A stretch of 64,000 nt of DNA from the NCBI RefSeq assembly GCF_004522235.1, contig NZ_SDLT01000018.1, positions 117,069 through 181,068 of the forward strand, given 5' to 3'. The translations under genes and the position numbers were made by a program. This stretch comes from Amycolatopsis nivea. Its GTDB lineage: Bacteria; Actinomycetota; Actinomycetes; Mycobacteriales; Pseudonocardiaceae. How positions within the stretch are numbered: the first letter of the stretch is position 1; each line of letters begins with the position of its first letter. This document shows positions 43,893 to 54,158 of the stretch, one piece after another. The notes beneath the pieces were generated by a model, which was not told the DNA's origin, searched no databases, and saw only the letters and a program-made list of their open reading frames with translations.

Positions 43893-45911
43893 TCACGACC
43901 CCTGGTCCCCTCCCGGTACTGCCCGCGGTGCGGCGCCGGTCTCCCCGGCCAGTGCCGCCACCACGGCCTCGGCAGTGCGCCTGCCGAAGCCGGGCACCGC
44001 TTCGATTTCCTCGACCCGGGCCTGTTTGAGCTTCTTCACCGAGCCGAAGTGCTTGATCAGCGCGGTGCGCCGAGCCTGCCCGAGTCCGGGCACACTGTCC
44101 AATTCGGACGTCTGCATGCGCTTGGCGCGCTTTTCGCGGTGGTAGCGAATGGCGAACCGGTGCGCCTCGTCGCGAAGCCGCTGCAGCAGATACAGCGCGT
44201 CCGACGTGCGCGGCAGGATCATCGGATCCGGTTCGCCGGGCAGCCACACCTCTTCGAGCCGCTTCGCGAGCCCGACGACGGCGATGTCGGTGATGCCCAG
44301 TTCGGCGAGCACGTCCGCGGCCGCGGTGGCCTGCGGGCCCGCGCCGTCGACGACCAGCAGGTTCGGCGGGTAGGCGAACTTGCGCGGGCGGCCGGTCTCC
44401 GGGTCGATCCCGGCGCGCACCGGCCGGACCGCCTCGTCCGCGGTCTCCGACGCGGTTTCCGTTGCCTCCTCGGCGTTTTCGGCCGTTTCCTTGAGGTACC
44501 GGTAGAACCGCCGCCGCACGACCTCGGCGATGGACGCGACGTCGCCCTCCGTCGCCGCTTCGCGCAGCGCGAACTTGCGGTACTCGGACTTGCGCGGCAG
44601 CCCGTCCTCGAACACCACCAGCGACGCGACGACGTCGCTGCCCTGGATGTGGCTGATGTCGATGCATTCGATGCGCAGCGGCGCGCTGTCGAGCGCCAGG
44701 TAGTCCTGGAGCTCCTGCAGCGCCGCGGACCGTGCGGTGAGATCGCCCGCGCGGCGCAGTTTGTGCTGGGTGAACGCTTCCTTGGCGTTGCGCTCCACCG
44801 TTTCCGCGAGCGCCTTCTTGTCTCCGCGCTGCGCGACCCGCAGCCGTACCCGCGACCCGCGCAGGCCGGACAGCCACTCCGCGACCGCGTCGGCGTCCGC
44901 CGGCAGCTCCGGCACCAGCACCTCGCGCGGGACGACCGGACCGGTCTCGACGTCGTCGCGGCCCGCGCGGTCGGATTCCTCACCGTAGAACTGGGTGAGG
45001 AAGTGGTCGACCAGCGCCTGGACGTCCATTTCCTCGGCCTTGTCGATCACCCAGCCGCGCTGCCCGCGCACGCGCCCGCCGCGCACGTGGAACACCTGGA
45101 CGGCGGCTTCCAGCTCGTCGTGCGCGAACGCGACGACATCGGCGTCCGTGCCGTCGCCGAAGACCACGGCTTGTTTCTCCATCGCGCGCCGCAACGCGCC
45201 CAGATCGTCCCGCAGCCGCGCGGCGCGCTCGAACTCCAGCTCCTCGGAAGCGGCGGCCATCTCGCGTTCGAGCCGCTTCACCATCGCGTCCGTGCGGCCG
45301 GCGAGGAAGTCGCAGAAGTCCTCGACGATCGCCCGGTGCTCGTCCGCCGACACCCGGCCGACGCACGGAGCCGAGCACTTGTCGATGTAGCCGAGCAGGC
45401 ACGGCCGCCCGATCTGCCCGTGGCGGCGGAAGACGCCGGCGGAACAGGTGCGGGCGGGGAAAACGCGCAGGAGAAGGTCGAGCGTCTCGCGGATCGCCCA
45501 CGCGTGCGAGTACGGCCCGAAGTAGCGGACGCCCTTCTTGCGCGCGCCTCGGTAGACGTGCAGCCGGGGGAACTCCTCGTTCAGCGTGACCGCGAGGACC
45601 GGGTAGCTCTTGTCGTCGCGGTAGCGGACGTTGAACCGCGGGTCGAACTCCTTGATCCAGTTGTACTCCAGCTGGAGCGCCTCGACCTCGGTGCCGACGA
45701 CGGTCCACTCGACGCTCGCCGCGGTGGTGACCATCTGCCGCGTGCGCGGATGAAGGCCGGACAGGTCGGCGAAGTACGAGTTGAGCCTGCTGCGGAGGCT
45801 CTTCGCTTTGCCGACGTAGATGACCCGCTTGGCGTCGTCGCGGAACTTGTAGACGCCAGGCGAGTCCGGGATGCTCCCCGGCTGAGGTCGGTAGGTGGTC
45901 GGATCAGCCAC
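43893..45911 (-). CDS. uvrC: Excinuclease ABC subunit C
   Basis: Nicks DNA on both sides of a lesion during nucleotide excision repair. About 672 residues. The GIY-YIG domain (about 15-95) includes PGVYKFRDDAKRVIYVGKAKS; the Cys cluster CSAGVFRRHG...CLLGYIDKCSAPC follows; the UvrB-binding UVR motif is near 210-240 (MAAASEELEFERAARLRDDL). The RNase-H-like nuclease domain has CIDISHIQGSDVV and the tandem helix-hairpin-helix is at the C-terminus (VPGLGQARRTALIKHFGSV). The GTG at 45911 gives the family N-terminus; 45920 is possible. First gene of the whiA cluster. Confidence 0.96.
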   Translation of the reverse strand: MADPTTYRPQPGSIPDSPGVYKFRDDAKRVIYVGKAKSLRSRLNSYFADLSGLHPRTRQMVTTAASVEWTVVGTEVEALQLEYNWIKEFDPRFNVRYRDDKSYPVLAVTLNEEFPRLHVYRGARKKGVRYFGPYSHAWAIRETLDLLLRVFPARTCSAGVFRRHGQIGRPCLLGYIDKCSAPCVGRVSADEHRAIVEDFCDFLAGRTDAMVKRLEREMAAASEELEFERAARLRDDLGALRRAMEKQAVVFGDGTDADVVAFAHDELEAAVQVFHVRGGRVRGQRGWVIDKAEEMDVQALVDHFLTQFYGEESDRAGRDDVETGPVVPREVLVPELPADADAVAEWLSGLRGSRVRLRVAQRGDKKALAETVERNAKEAFTQHKLRRAGDLTARSAALQELQDYLALDSAPLRIECIDISHIQGSDVVASLVVFEDGLPRKSEYRKFALREAATEGDVASIAEVVRRRFYRYLKETAENAEEATETASETADEAVRPVRAGIDPETGRPRKFAYPPNLLVVDGAGPQATAAADVLAELGITDIAVVGLAKRLEEVWLPGEPDPMILPRTSDALYLLQRLRDEAHRFAIRYHREKRAKRMQTSELDSVPGLGQARRTALIKHFGSVKKLKQARVEEIEAVPGFGRRTAEAVVAALAGETGAAPRAVPGGDQGS

Positions 45912-46107
45912 GTGCCCCACTGTATGGCGAGGGTCCGACAGTTTCCGTGAGACCCCTTGCTGCGGGCAGGGGTGCCGGGCCGCGACGTTCGCGGGCGACA
46001 GTGTGCTCGCGTCCCCTGGCGGTCGTGCGGCGGAAGGCGTCCCGAGGCACGGAACTGGCCTGCCGTAGCCTAGCCTCGCCGACCCGCCGAACGATCAGGG
46101 AGCAGCC

Positions 46108-46893
46108 ATGACCGTCCGCGTCGCCACCTGGAACGTGAACTCCATCGTTCCCCGGCTGCCGCGCGTGCTCGACTGGCTCGACAGCACCGCTCCGGACGTT
46201 CTGTGCCTTCAGGAGCTCAAGAACACCACCGAAGCCTTCCCCGCCGACGAGATCACCGCGCGCGGGTACGAGGTCGCCGTGTACGGGCTGGGGCGGTGGA
46301 ACGGCGTCGCGATCCTCTCGAAGATCGGGCTCGACGACGTGGTGCGCGGGCTGCCGGGCGAACCGGGCTTCGACGGGAAGGCCGAGGCGCGCGCGATCGG
46401 TGCGACGTGCGGCGGGATCCGTGTCTGGTCGGTGTACGTGCCGAACGGGCGCGAGCCGGAAAACCCGCACTACGCCTACAAACTCGAGTGGTTCGAGAAG
46501 CTCGGCGACCTCGTCGGCGAAGAACTGAACCACGCGCGCCCGTTCGCGGTGCTCGGCGATTTCAACGTCGCGCCGACCGACGAGGACGTCTGGGACATCT
46601 CGCTGTTCGCCGAATCCACGCACGTCACCGAACCCGAACGGGCCGCGCTCAAGAAGCTCCGCGACGCCGGGTTGTCCGACGTGTTCCCGCGGCCGCTGAA
46701 GTACGACCACCCGTTCACGTACTGGGACTACCGCGGCGGGAACTTCCCCAACAACAAGGGAATGCGCATCGACCTCGTCTACGGGAACGAGGTTTTCGCC
46801 AAGGCGGTCACCGATTCCTACGTGGATCGCGAAGCCCGCAAGGGCAAGCAACCGTCCGACCACGCGCCGATCGTCGTGGATCTGGACCTGTAG
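46108..46893 (+). CDS. xth: Exodeoxyribonuclease III / AP endonuclease
   Basis: Magnesium-dependent nuclease for base-excision repair. 261 residues of the EEP fold. All signature blocks are in place: VATWNVNSIVPRLPRVLDWL, CLQELKN (metal-binding Glu), RVWSVYVPNGR (Tyr), VLGDFNVAPTDEDVWD (Asp, Asn), GMRIDLVYGN and the catalytic SDHAPIVVDL. GGGAGC precedes the ATG. It stands alone between uvrC (divergent) and the riboflavin cluster (convergent, 6 bases away). Confidence 0.95.
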   Translation: MTVRVATWNVNSIVPRLPRVLDWLDSTAPDVLCLQELKNTTEAFPADEITARGYEVAVYGLGRWNGVAILSKIGLDDVVRGLPGEPGFDGKAEARAIGATCGGIRVWSVYVPNGREPENPHYAYKLEWFEKLGDLVGEELNHARPFAVLGDFNVAPTDEDVWDISLFAESTHVTEPERAALKKLRDAGLSDVFPRPLKYDHPFTYWDYRGGNFPNNKGMRIDLVYGNEVFAKAVTDSYVDREARKGKQPSDHAPIVVDLDL

Positions 46894-46899
46894 GAGACC

Positions 46900-47355
46900 T
46901 CAGGCCTCGGTGGCGGCGCGGTGCAACCGGCGCAGCGCGCGCACCGCCGTCACCGCGCGTTCGCGGTCCACTGCCTGCACGGCCATCACCGAGAAGTACT
47001 CGTCGTCCGGCAGTTCCAGCCGGGCCCACGAAGCCCCGTCCGGGAAGCTGATCGACAGCACCTGATCCCAGGTGAAAACCCGCCGCGCCAGCACGTTGCG
47101 GACCTCGATGCCGGTGGCGTCCGCGCGGACGCGGGCGTTGCCGAACAGCATCGTGCCCGCCGACAGCGCGACGCCGATGCCGATCATCGCGATCTGGTCC
47201 GACGCCTCGAACACGACGCCGGTGTGCGAACTGCGCAGCAGGACCGCCACCACCACGAACGCCGCGAGCAGCGCCACCGCGAGCACGCTGCACATGATCA
47301 GCGCCCGGCGCGGCCGGATCACCAGGGCGGTCTGCTGCTCGGTCATCACGCTCAC
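46900..47355 (-). CDS. Membrane-anchored PH-domain protein at the end of the rib operon
   Basis: About 151 residues. Two transmembrane segments (about 17-42 and 50-70) are followed by a bacterial pleckstrin-homology-like beta domain (VRADATGIEVRNVLARRVFT, WARLELPDDEYFSVMAVQAV). M. tuberculosis has a similar membrane protein (Rv1417) directly after ribH. The GTG at 47355 overlaps the ribH stop as GTGA; ATG 47346 is a second option. Function is unknown; the coupling to ribH suggests it is co-produced with lumazine synthase. Confidence 0.8.
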   Translation of the reverse strand: MSVMTEQQTALVIRPRRALIMCSVLAVALLAAFVVVAVLLRSSHTGVVFEASDQIAMIGIGVALSAGTMLFGNARVRADATGIEVRNVLARRVFTWDQVLSISFPDGASWARLELPDDEYFSVMAVQAVDRERAVTAVRALRRLHRAATEA

Positions 47356-47854
47356 ACGAATCCCCGCTCGGTCCACGGCTTGCCGAGACCGCGCAGCACG
47401 TGCGCGGTGTCGAGCGCCGCCACGGCCGCCTCGTAGCCTTTGTCCTCCACGGAGCCGGGCATGCCGGAGCGGTCCAGCGCCTGCTGCTCGGTGTCGCAGG
47501 TCAGCACGCCGTTGCCGACCGGGGTGCTCTCGTCGAGCGCGACCCGGGTCAAACCGGCGGTGACCGCGTCGCACACGTACTCGAAGTGCGGGGTGCCGCC
47601 GCGAATCACGACGCCCAGCGCGACGACCGCGTCGTGGTTGCGCGCGAGCGCCTGCGCCGCGACCGGAAGCTCCACCGCGCCCGCCACCCGGATGACCGTG
47701 GGCTCTTCCTCGAGCCCGGCGTCCTTCGCCGCGGCGAGCGCGCGCTCCAGCAGCACGTCGGTGATCTTCGCGTTCCACCGCGTCGCGACGACCGCCAGCC
47801 GCAGGGACTTGCAGTCGCGCAGGTCGAGCGCGGCTTCCGGCCGCCCCTCGCCGC

Positions 47855-47858
<4 letters not shown>
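47352..47858 (-). CDS. ribH: 6,7-dimethyl-8-ribityllumazine synthase
   Basis: Joins the ribityl-pyrimidinedione with dihydroxybutanone phosphate, the penultimate riboflavin step. 168 residues, forming a capsid-like multimer in the family. Seen: VVATRWNAKITDVLLERAL, VAGAVELPVAAQALA, VALGVVIRGGTPHFEYVCDA with the catalytic His, and LDESTPVGNGVLTCDTEQQA. The ATG overlaps the ribBA stop (ATGA) and its own stop overlaps the PH-protein start. Confidence 0.97.
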
Positions 47859-49186
<1,328 letters not shown>

Positions 49187-49219
49187 GGGTGCTCCTTCGC
49201 TGCCGCCGCCGGGTGGATG

Positions 49220-49825
49220 TCACACATTGTGCGCGTTCGCCGCCACGTGTGGCGCAGTGAGCTTCTCCACGTACTTCGCGACGACGTCCACTTCGAGGTT
49301 CACGTGGTCACCTTCCTGCCGCCTGCCGAGGGTCGTCACCTCGAGCGTGGTGGGGATCAGCGCGACCGAAAACCGGTCCTCGGAGATGCTCGCGACGGTG
49401 AGCGAAACGCCGTCGACGGCGATCGAACCCTTCTCCACGACGTACCGCGACAAGGCCGGGGGCAGGGAGAACGTCGTCACGCCGCGCTCGTCGCGGGAGA
49501 CGAAGACGCCGGTGCCGTCCACGTGGCCCTGCATGATGTGCCCGCCGAGCCGTCCGCCCGCCGGGGTCGCGCGCTCGAGGTTCACCGCGTCGCCGACGGC
49601 CACCTTCGCGAGGCTCGAACGCTGGAGTGTTTCGTTCACCACATCGACGGTGAACTCGCCGCCGGAGACCGTGACGACGGTCAGGCAGACGCCGCTGACC
49701 GCGATCGAATCGCCGTGGCCCGCGTCCGAGGTGACCAGCGGGCCGCGGACGGTGAGCCGAGCCGCGTCGGTGAACTGCTCGACCGCGGTGACCTCGCCGA
49801 CCTCTTCGACAATTCCCGTGAACAC
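49220..49825 (-). CDS. ribE: Riboflavin synthase, alpha subunit
   Basis: Dismutates two lumazine molecules to riboflavin. 201 residues built of two lumazine-binding repeats, each with the pattern MFTGIVEEVGEV...DSIAVSGVCLTV and GHIMQGHVDGTG...GSIAVDGVSLTV. The order ribE-ribBA-ribH is that of Rv1412-Rv1416. The usual neighbour ribD/ribG (deaminase-reductase) is missing here and must be elsewhere. The 84 bases upstream hold no recognisable FMN riboswitch. Confidence 0.96.
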   Translation of the reverse strand: MFTGIVEEVGEVTAVEQFTDAARLTVRGPLVTSDAGHGDSIAVSGVCLTVVTVSGGEFTVDVVNETLQRSSLAKVAVGDAVNLERATPAGGRLGGHIMQGHVDGTGVFVSRDERGVTTFSLPPALSRYVVEKGSIAVDGVSLTVASISEDRFSVALIPTTLEVTTLGRRQEGDHVNLEVDVVAKYVEKLTAPHVAANAHNV

Positions 49826-49909
49826 TGCTGCCTCCTCGCCCGGCCGCCGTCTTCGGCGACCCCTCCATCCAACACCCGCCCGGCCCCGGGAGCTTCCCCG
49901 GCCGGAACG

Positions 49910-50593
49910 TCAGCCGACGCGGAGGCGGGCGGCCTGTTCGCGCAGCGCGGCGACGGCGCGACCCGGGTCCTCGGCCCCGTAGACGGCCGAGCCCGCGACG
50001 AAGCAGTCGACGCCCGCTTCGGCGGCCTGTTCGATGGTGTCGGAGTTGATCCCGCCGTCGATCTCGACGACCAGCTTGAGGTGCCCGGTGTCGACCAGCC
50101 GGCGCGCGGTGCGCACCTTGTCGAGCACGTCGGCGATGAACGACTGCCCGCCGAAGCCCGGTTCGACCGACATGACGAGCAGCGTGTCGTAGTGCTTGAG
50201 GGTTTCCAGGTGCGGTTCGAGCGGCGTGCCCGGCTTGATCGACAGCCCGGCCTTCGCGCCCGCGGCACGCAGGTTCTTCGCCAGCATGACCGGGTCCGCG
50301 GCGGCTTCCACGTGCACCGTGACGTTGTACGCGCCGGCCTCGGCGTAGCCGATCGCCCAGCGGTCCGGGTCGTCGATCATCAGGTGGCAGTCGATGGGGA
50401 CGTCGGTGGACTTGAGGATCGACTGGACCACCGGCAGGCCGAGGGTCAGGTTGGGCACGAAGTGCGCGTCCATGACGTCCACGTGCACCCAGTCGGCCCG
50501 GGTCTCCCCGGGGCGCGCGACGGCCGCGATCTCCTCGCCGAGCTTGGCGAAGTCGGCGGACAGGATGCTGGGTGCGATGAGAGGTGAAGCCAC
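49910..50593 (-). CDS. rpe: Ribulose-phosphate 3-epimerase
   Basis: Epimerises ribulose 5-phosphate to xylulose 5-phosphate for transketolase. 227 residues in a TIM barrel. Marks: IAPSILSADFAKLGEE, VHVDVMDAHFVPNLTLG with catalytic Asp and His, CHLMIDDP, MSVEPGFGGQSF and VEIDGGINSDTI. The GTG start is divergent from the alkaline phosphatase gene. It heads the rib cluster, 84 bases ahead of ribE, and serves the pentose-phosphate operon located 33 kb away. Confidence 0.97.
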   Translation of the reverse strand: MASPLIAPSILSADFAKLGEEIAAVARPGETRADWVHVDVMDAHFVPNLTLGLPVVQSILKSTDVPIDCHLMIDDPDRWAIGYAEAGAYNVTVHVEAAADPVMLAKNLRAAGAKAGLSIKPGTPLEPHLETLKHYDTLLVMSVEPGFGGQSFIADVLDKVRTARRLVDTGHLKLVVEIDGGINSDTIEQAAEAGVDCFVAGSAVYGAEDPGRAVAALREQAARLRVG

Positions 50594-50625
50594 GACCCGA
50601 GTGTAAAAGGACCCGGTTCCGGCCT

Positions 50626-50647
50626 GTTCACCGGCCGTGACCGCACC
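50626..50647 (+). promoter_or_regulatory. Possible PHO box upstream of the alkaline phosphatase gene
   Basis: GTTCACCGGCC (50626-50636) is followed in register, 11 bases on, by GTGACCGCACC (50637-50647). The first unit resembles the GTTCA-centred direct-repeat unit bound by actinobacterial PhoP; the second is weaker. Its place 116 bases before a phosphatase gene is what makes it plausible. Confidence 0.35.
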
Positions 50648-50762
50648 GGAGTTCGCTTTACGGACATCCGGCGCTCATCCGGATTCTCCGCGTCGAACAC
50701 ATCGTCGAGCACTAATGGGTCACGTCCGGAAGTTCCGGACGAGAGGCACTTCGAGGAGAACC

Positions 50763-52166
50763 ATGAGAACGGTCTTGGCAGGCCGCCGCAAGTGGCTGGC
50801 CGCGGGCGCGCTCGGCGTCGCGATGGTCGCCGCCGCCCCGGTCGCGATCGCCGCGCAGGGCAACCAGGACGACCAGGGCGCGCGGGCCGCTTCGGCCGGT
50901 GCGGGCGACCGCACGCAGGAGATCCGCCAGGCGATCCAGGGCGGGCACGCGCGCAACGTCATCCTGTTCATCGGCGACGGCATGGGCCAGTCCGAGATCA
51001 CCTCGGCGCGCAACTACGAGCGCGGTGCGGCCGGGCGGCTCGCGATGGACGAATTCCCGCTGACCGGCGACTACACCACGTACGCGGTCGAGAAGGGCAA
51101 CCCGGCGAAGCCGGACTACGTCACCGACTCCGCGGCGTCGGGCACCGGCTGGGCGACCGGCACGAAGACCTACAACGGCGCGATTTCCGTGGACGCCTAC
51201 GGCAACCCGGTCCCGACGCTGCTCGAACTCGCCAAGCGCAGCGGCCTGCGCACCGGCGACGTGACCACCGCCGAGGTCCAGGACGCGACCCCGGCCGTGC
51301 TCGGCGCGCACGTCGTCGACCGTGACTGCAAGGGCCCGGACGAGACGACCAAGAAGTGCGCGCGGAACGCCAAGGAGAACGGCGGCGCGGGCTCGATCTC
51401 CGAGCAGCTCGTGCAGACCCGCCCGGATGTGCTCCTCGGCGGCGGCGCGAAGTACTTCGACCAGAAGGCGACCGCCGGGCAGTTCAAGGGCAAGCCGGTG
51501 CTGGAGCAAGCCAAGGCCGCCGGGTACACCGTGGTCAACACCGCTGACGACCTCGCCAAGGCGCGTCCCGGCAAGCCGCTGCTCGGGCTGTTCGCGCCGG
51601 GCAACCTGCCGGTGAACTGGACCGGCCCGAAGGCGACGCAGGGCGGCACCGCACCGACCCGCTGCACCGCGAACCCGGCGCTGCCGAAGACTCAGCCGAA
51701 GCTGGTGGCGCAGACGCAGAAGGCGTTGCAGCTGCTGGAAGACCGCCGCAGCAACAAGGGATTTTTCCTCCAGGTGGAGGGTGCGTCGATCGACAAGCAG
51801 GACCACGCGGCCGACCCGTGCGGGCAGATCGGCGAGACGATCGACTTCGACGCCGCTGTCGCCGCCGGGCTCGCGTATGCGCGCAGCCACACCGACACGC
51901 TGGTTGTGGTGACCGCGGACCACGGGCACACCAGCCAGATCGTGTCCAACGACGCCAAGACGCCTGGGCAGACTGCCACGCTGATCACCAATGAGGGCGT
52001 GAACATGACCCTCAACTACGGCACCGCGCTGCCGGGTTCCTCGATGGAGCACACCGGCACGCAGGTCCGGATCGCGGCTTACGGGCCGCAGGCGGCGAAC
52101 GTCGTCGGGCTGACCAACCAGACCGACCTGTTCGGCACCGTGAAGCGCGCTCTTCGCCTCCGCTGA
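50763..52166 (+). CDS. phoA: Secreted alkaline phosphatase (PhoA type)
   Basis: Hydrolyses phosphate monoesters outside the cell. 467 residues. A signal peptide (basic MRTVLAGRRKW, hydrophobic core, cleavage near AIAAQ) precedes the fold. The first metal site is IGDGMGQSE (Asp72), the nucleophile is Ser123 in VTDSAASGTGWATGTKTY, and later metal ligands lie in VEGASIDKQDHAADP, VVTADHGHTSQ and SSMEHTGTQV. GAGGAGA precedes the ATG; the frame open from 50637 is an extension without signal. Probably phosphate-regulated. Confidence 0.95.
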   Translation: MRTVLAGRRKWLAAGALGVAMVAAAPVAIAAQGNQDDQGARAASAGAGDRTQEIRQAIQGGHARNVILFIGDGMGQSEITSARNYERGAAGRLAMDEFPLTGDYTTYAVEKGNPAKPDYVTDSAASGTGWATGTKTYNGAISVDAYGNPVPTLLELAKRSGLRTGDVTTAEVQDATPAVLGAHVVDRDCKGPDETTKKCARNAKENGGAGSISEQLVQTRPDVLLGGGAKYFDQKATAGQFKGKPVLEQAKAAGYTVVNTADDLAKARPGKPLLGLFAPGNLPVNWTGPKATQGGTAPTRCTANPALPKTQPKLVAQTQKALQLLEDRRSNKGFFLQVEGASIDKQDHAADPCGQIGETIDFDAAVAAGLAYARSHTDTLVVVTADHGHTSQIVSNDAKTPGQTATLITNEGVNMTLNYGTALPGSSMEHTGTQVRIAAYGPQAANVVGLTNQTDLFGTVKRALRLR

Positions 52167-52173
52167 GCCTGAA

Positions 52174-52226
52174 GTCCGTGAAGGGCTCCTTGAGGGAATC
52201 TGATTCCCTCAAGGAGTCCTTCACGG
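52174..52226. repeat. Palindrome, family 1, copy B
   Basis: The left arm 52174-52200 is identical to that of the copy at 2823, and the right arm (52202-52226) differs by one base (GAGTCC for GAGCCC), giving a 25-bp stem with one G-T pair around a single T. It sits between the convergent phoA and flavoprotein genes, 8 bases past the phoA stop. Confidence 0.85.
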
Positions 52227-52230
52227 CTTT

Positions 52231-52737
52231 TCACGCAGGAGAGGGCAGCAGATCGAGCGCTTCCGACCAGGGTCGGCGCGGGTCGAGCCGGTGCAGCCGG
52301 ACGCCCGCCTCGGCCAACGTGTCCAGATGCCGCCGCCAAGCCGGATGGTGCTCCCGGGTCGGCTGGATCTGGTAGGCCACGACGATCGTGATCCCTGGCG
52401 CGCCAAGGACATCGCCGAGCAACGTGAGCGCCTGGTTGTCCGCGATCCCCAGCGCCAGCTTCGCCACCGAGTTCGCCGAAGCGGGCGCGAAAAGGAACAC
52501 CTTCGGATCCGGATGCGGACGCGGCTCGCCGGGAAGGCGGGACGTGCTGCGCACCGGAAGATCCGTCGTGGCTTCGAGTTCGCCCAGCCCGCCGGTCGCT
52601 TTCAGCCAGCCCCAGGCGGTCGGCGTGAGGGTGACGGCCAGCCGCCAGCCTCGGGCTACCGCTGGTTTCGCCAGCTCGTCGGTGAACCGGGTGTCCAGTC
52701 CGCCGCACGAGCTGGCGACCAAACCCAGATCTGTCAC
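52231..52737 (-). CDS. Flavoprotein-domain (DFP-like) protein
   Basis: 168 residues with the single Rossmann-like flavoprotein domain seen in 4'-phosphopantothenoylcysteine decarboxylases and UbiX-type enzymes. Visible parts: AVTLTPTAWGWLKATGG near residue 40, VFLFAPASANSVAKLALGIA (the FMN/active-site strand) near 90, and ITIVVAYQIQPT. No catalytic His/Cys pattern of a true decarboxylase could be assigned. The GTG overlaps the rsmB stop (GTGA), so it is translated with the tRNA/rRNA-modifying genes. Substrate unknown. Confidence 0.75.
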   Translation of the reverse strand: MTDLGLVASSCGGLDTRFTDELAKPAVARGWRLAVTLTPTAWGWLKATGGLGELEATTDLPVRSTSRLPGEPRPHPDPKVFLFAPASANSVAKLALGIADNQALTLLGDVLGAPGITIVVAYQIQPTREHHPAWRRHLDTLAEAGVRLHRLDPRRPWSEALDLLPSPA

Positions 52738-54158
52738 GGCTTGCGCAGCACCGCGCAGAACATCGCGTCGGTGCCGTGTCGGTGGGGCCACAGCTGGACG
52801 TACGGGCCGTCGCCGAGTTGCGGGACGTCCGGGAAGAACTCGCGGGCGTCGACGATCTCGGACTTGGTCCGGCGGGCGGTTTCGCCTACCACGCCTTCGG
52901 TTTCGGCCAGATGCGGCGAACACACGACGTACGTGACGATGCCGCCCGGACGCACCAGGTCCAGCGCCGCCATCAGGAGTTCGCCTTGCAGTTTGGTGAG
53001 GTCCGCGACGTCCGACGGCTTGCGGCGCCACCGGGCTTCCGGGCGTCGGCGGAGCGCGCCAAGACCGCTGCACGGGGCGTCGACCAGGATCCGGTCGTAA
53101 CCCGGTTCGAGGCCGGATTCACGACCGTCGGCGACGTGCACGGTGACCGGCAGGCCCTCGGTCGCGTTCTCGATCAGCCGGGCCCGGTGCGGGGCCTTCT
53201 CGACGGCGTCCACGTGCGCACCGCTGATCTTGGCCAGCGCGCCGAGCAGCGCCGCTTTGCCGCCGGGGCCCGCGCACAGGTCCAGCCAGCGCTCGTCGGA
53301 GCCTTCCAGCGGGGCCTTGGTGACGGCGATGGCGCACAGCTGGCTGCCTTCGTCCTGCACCGCGGCGAGGCGCTCGCGCACCGGTTCCGCGTCGGCCGGA
53401 TCGCCCGCGCCGGCGGGCAGGTGGACGCCGTAGGGCGAGTACGGCGCGGGGTCGCCGCCGGTGATGGCGGCCAGTTCGTCGGCGCTGATCTCGCCGGGAC
53501 GCGCGACCAGGTGCACCTCGGGGCGGGCGTCGTCCGCTTCGAGGGCGGCTTTCAGCTCAGCGCCCTTGTCCCCCAACGCTTCCGCGAACGACCGGGCGAC
53601 CCAGCGCGGGTGCGCGGTGCGGAGCGCGTACGCGCCGATCGGGTCGGTGGCCTCGTCCGGCGTCAGTTCGTCGAGCCACTGCGTCTCGTCCTTCGCGGAC
53701 ACCGCGCGCAGGATGGCGTTCGTGAATCCCGTTGCCCACGAACCGGCTTCGGCGCGCACCAGGTCCACAGTGGACCCGACAGCGGCGTGCTCCGGGATCC
53801 GGGTGCGCAGCAGCTGGTAGACGCCGAGCCGCAGCGCGTCGAGCACCACCGGGTCGGTCTTCTCGATCGGCCGGTCGGCGCACGCGGCGATCACCGCGTC
53901 GAGCAGGCCCTGCGCACGAGAGGCGCCGTAGGTCAGTTCGGTGGCCAGCGCGGCGTCGCGGCCGGTCACGCGACGTTCCCGCAGCAGCTGCGGGAGGACG
54001 AGGTTGGCGTACGCGTCCTTCTCGCGGACGGCGCGCAGCACGTCGAACGCGACCTGGCGGGCCGGGTCGATCTCCGGCGGACGCCGCGGTCCCTGTTTGC
54101 GCGGAGCCGGACGGCCCCGCTGCGGCCGCGACGGCCGCCGTTCTCCACGCTCGTTCAC
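52734..54158 (-). CDS. rsmB: 16S rRNA (cytosine-967-C5)-methyltransferase RsmB
   Basis: 474 residues. A basic tail (RPSRPQRGRPAPRKQGPRR) leads to a NusB-like RNA-binding domain (about 35-165, ALATELTYGASRAQGLLDAV), then the SAM-dependent methyltransferase domain: LDLCAGPGGKAALLGALA, the motif IV cysteine in DAPCSGLGALRRRPEARWR and the motif VI cysteine in VVCSPHLAETEGVV, both needed for C5 chemistry. The GTG at 54158 overlaps the fmt stop. The order fmt-rsmB is that of Rv1406-Rv1407. Confidence 0.95.
   Translation of the reverse strand: MNERGERRPSRPQRGRPAPRKQGPRRPPEIDPARQVAFDVLRAVREKDAYANLVLPQLLRERRVTGRDAALATELTYGASRAQGLLDAVIAACADRPIEKTDPVVLDALRLGVYQLLRTRIPEHAAVGSTVDLVRAEAGSWATGFTNAILRAVSAKDETQWLDELTPDEATDPIGAYALRTAHPRWVARSFAEALGDKGAELKAALEADDARPEVHLVARPGEISADELAAITGGDPAPYSPYGVHLPAGAGDPADAEPVRERLAAVQDEGSQLCAIAVTKAPLEGSDERWLDLCAGPGGKAALLGALAKISGAHVDAVEKAPHRARLIENATEGLPVTVHVADGRESGLEPGYDRILVDAPCSGLGALRRRPEARWRRKPSDVADLTKLQGELLMAALDLVRPGGIVTYVVCSPHLAETEGVVGETARRTKSEIVDAREFFPDVPQLGDGPYVQLWPHRHGTDAMFCAVLRKP

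Noticed and set aside
49826..49909. FMN riboswitch in front of ribE
   Set aside because: The gap is 84 bases and shows none of the conserved FMN-element blocks.
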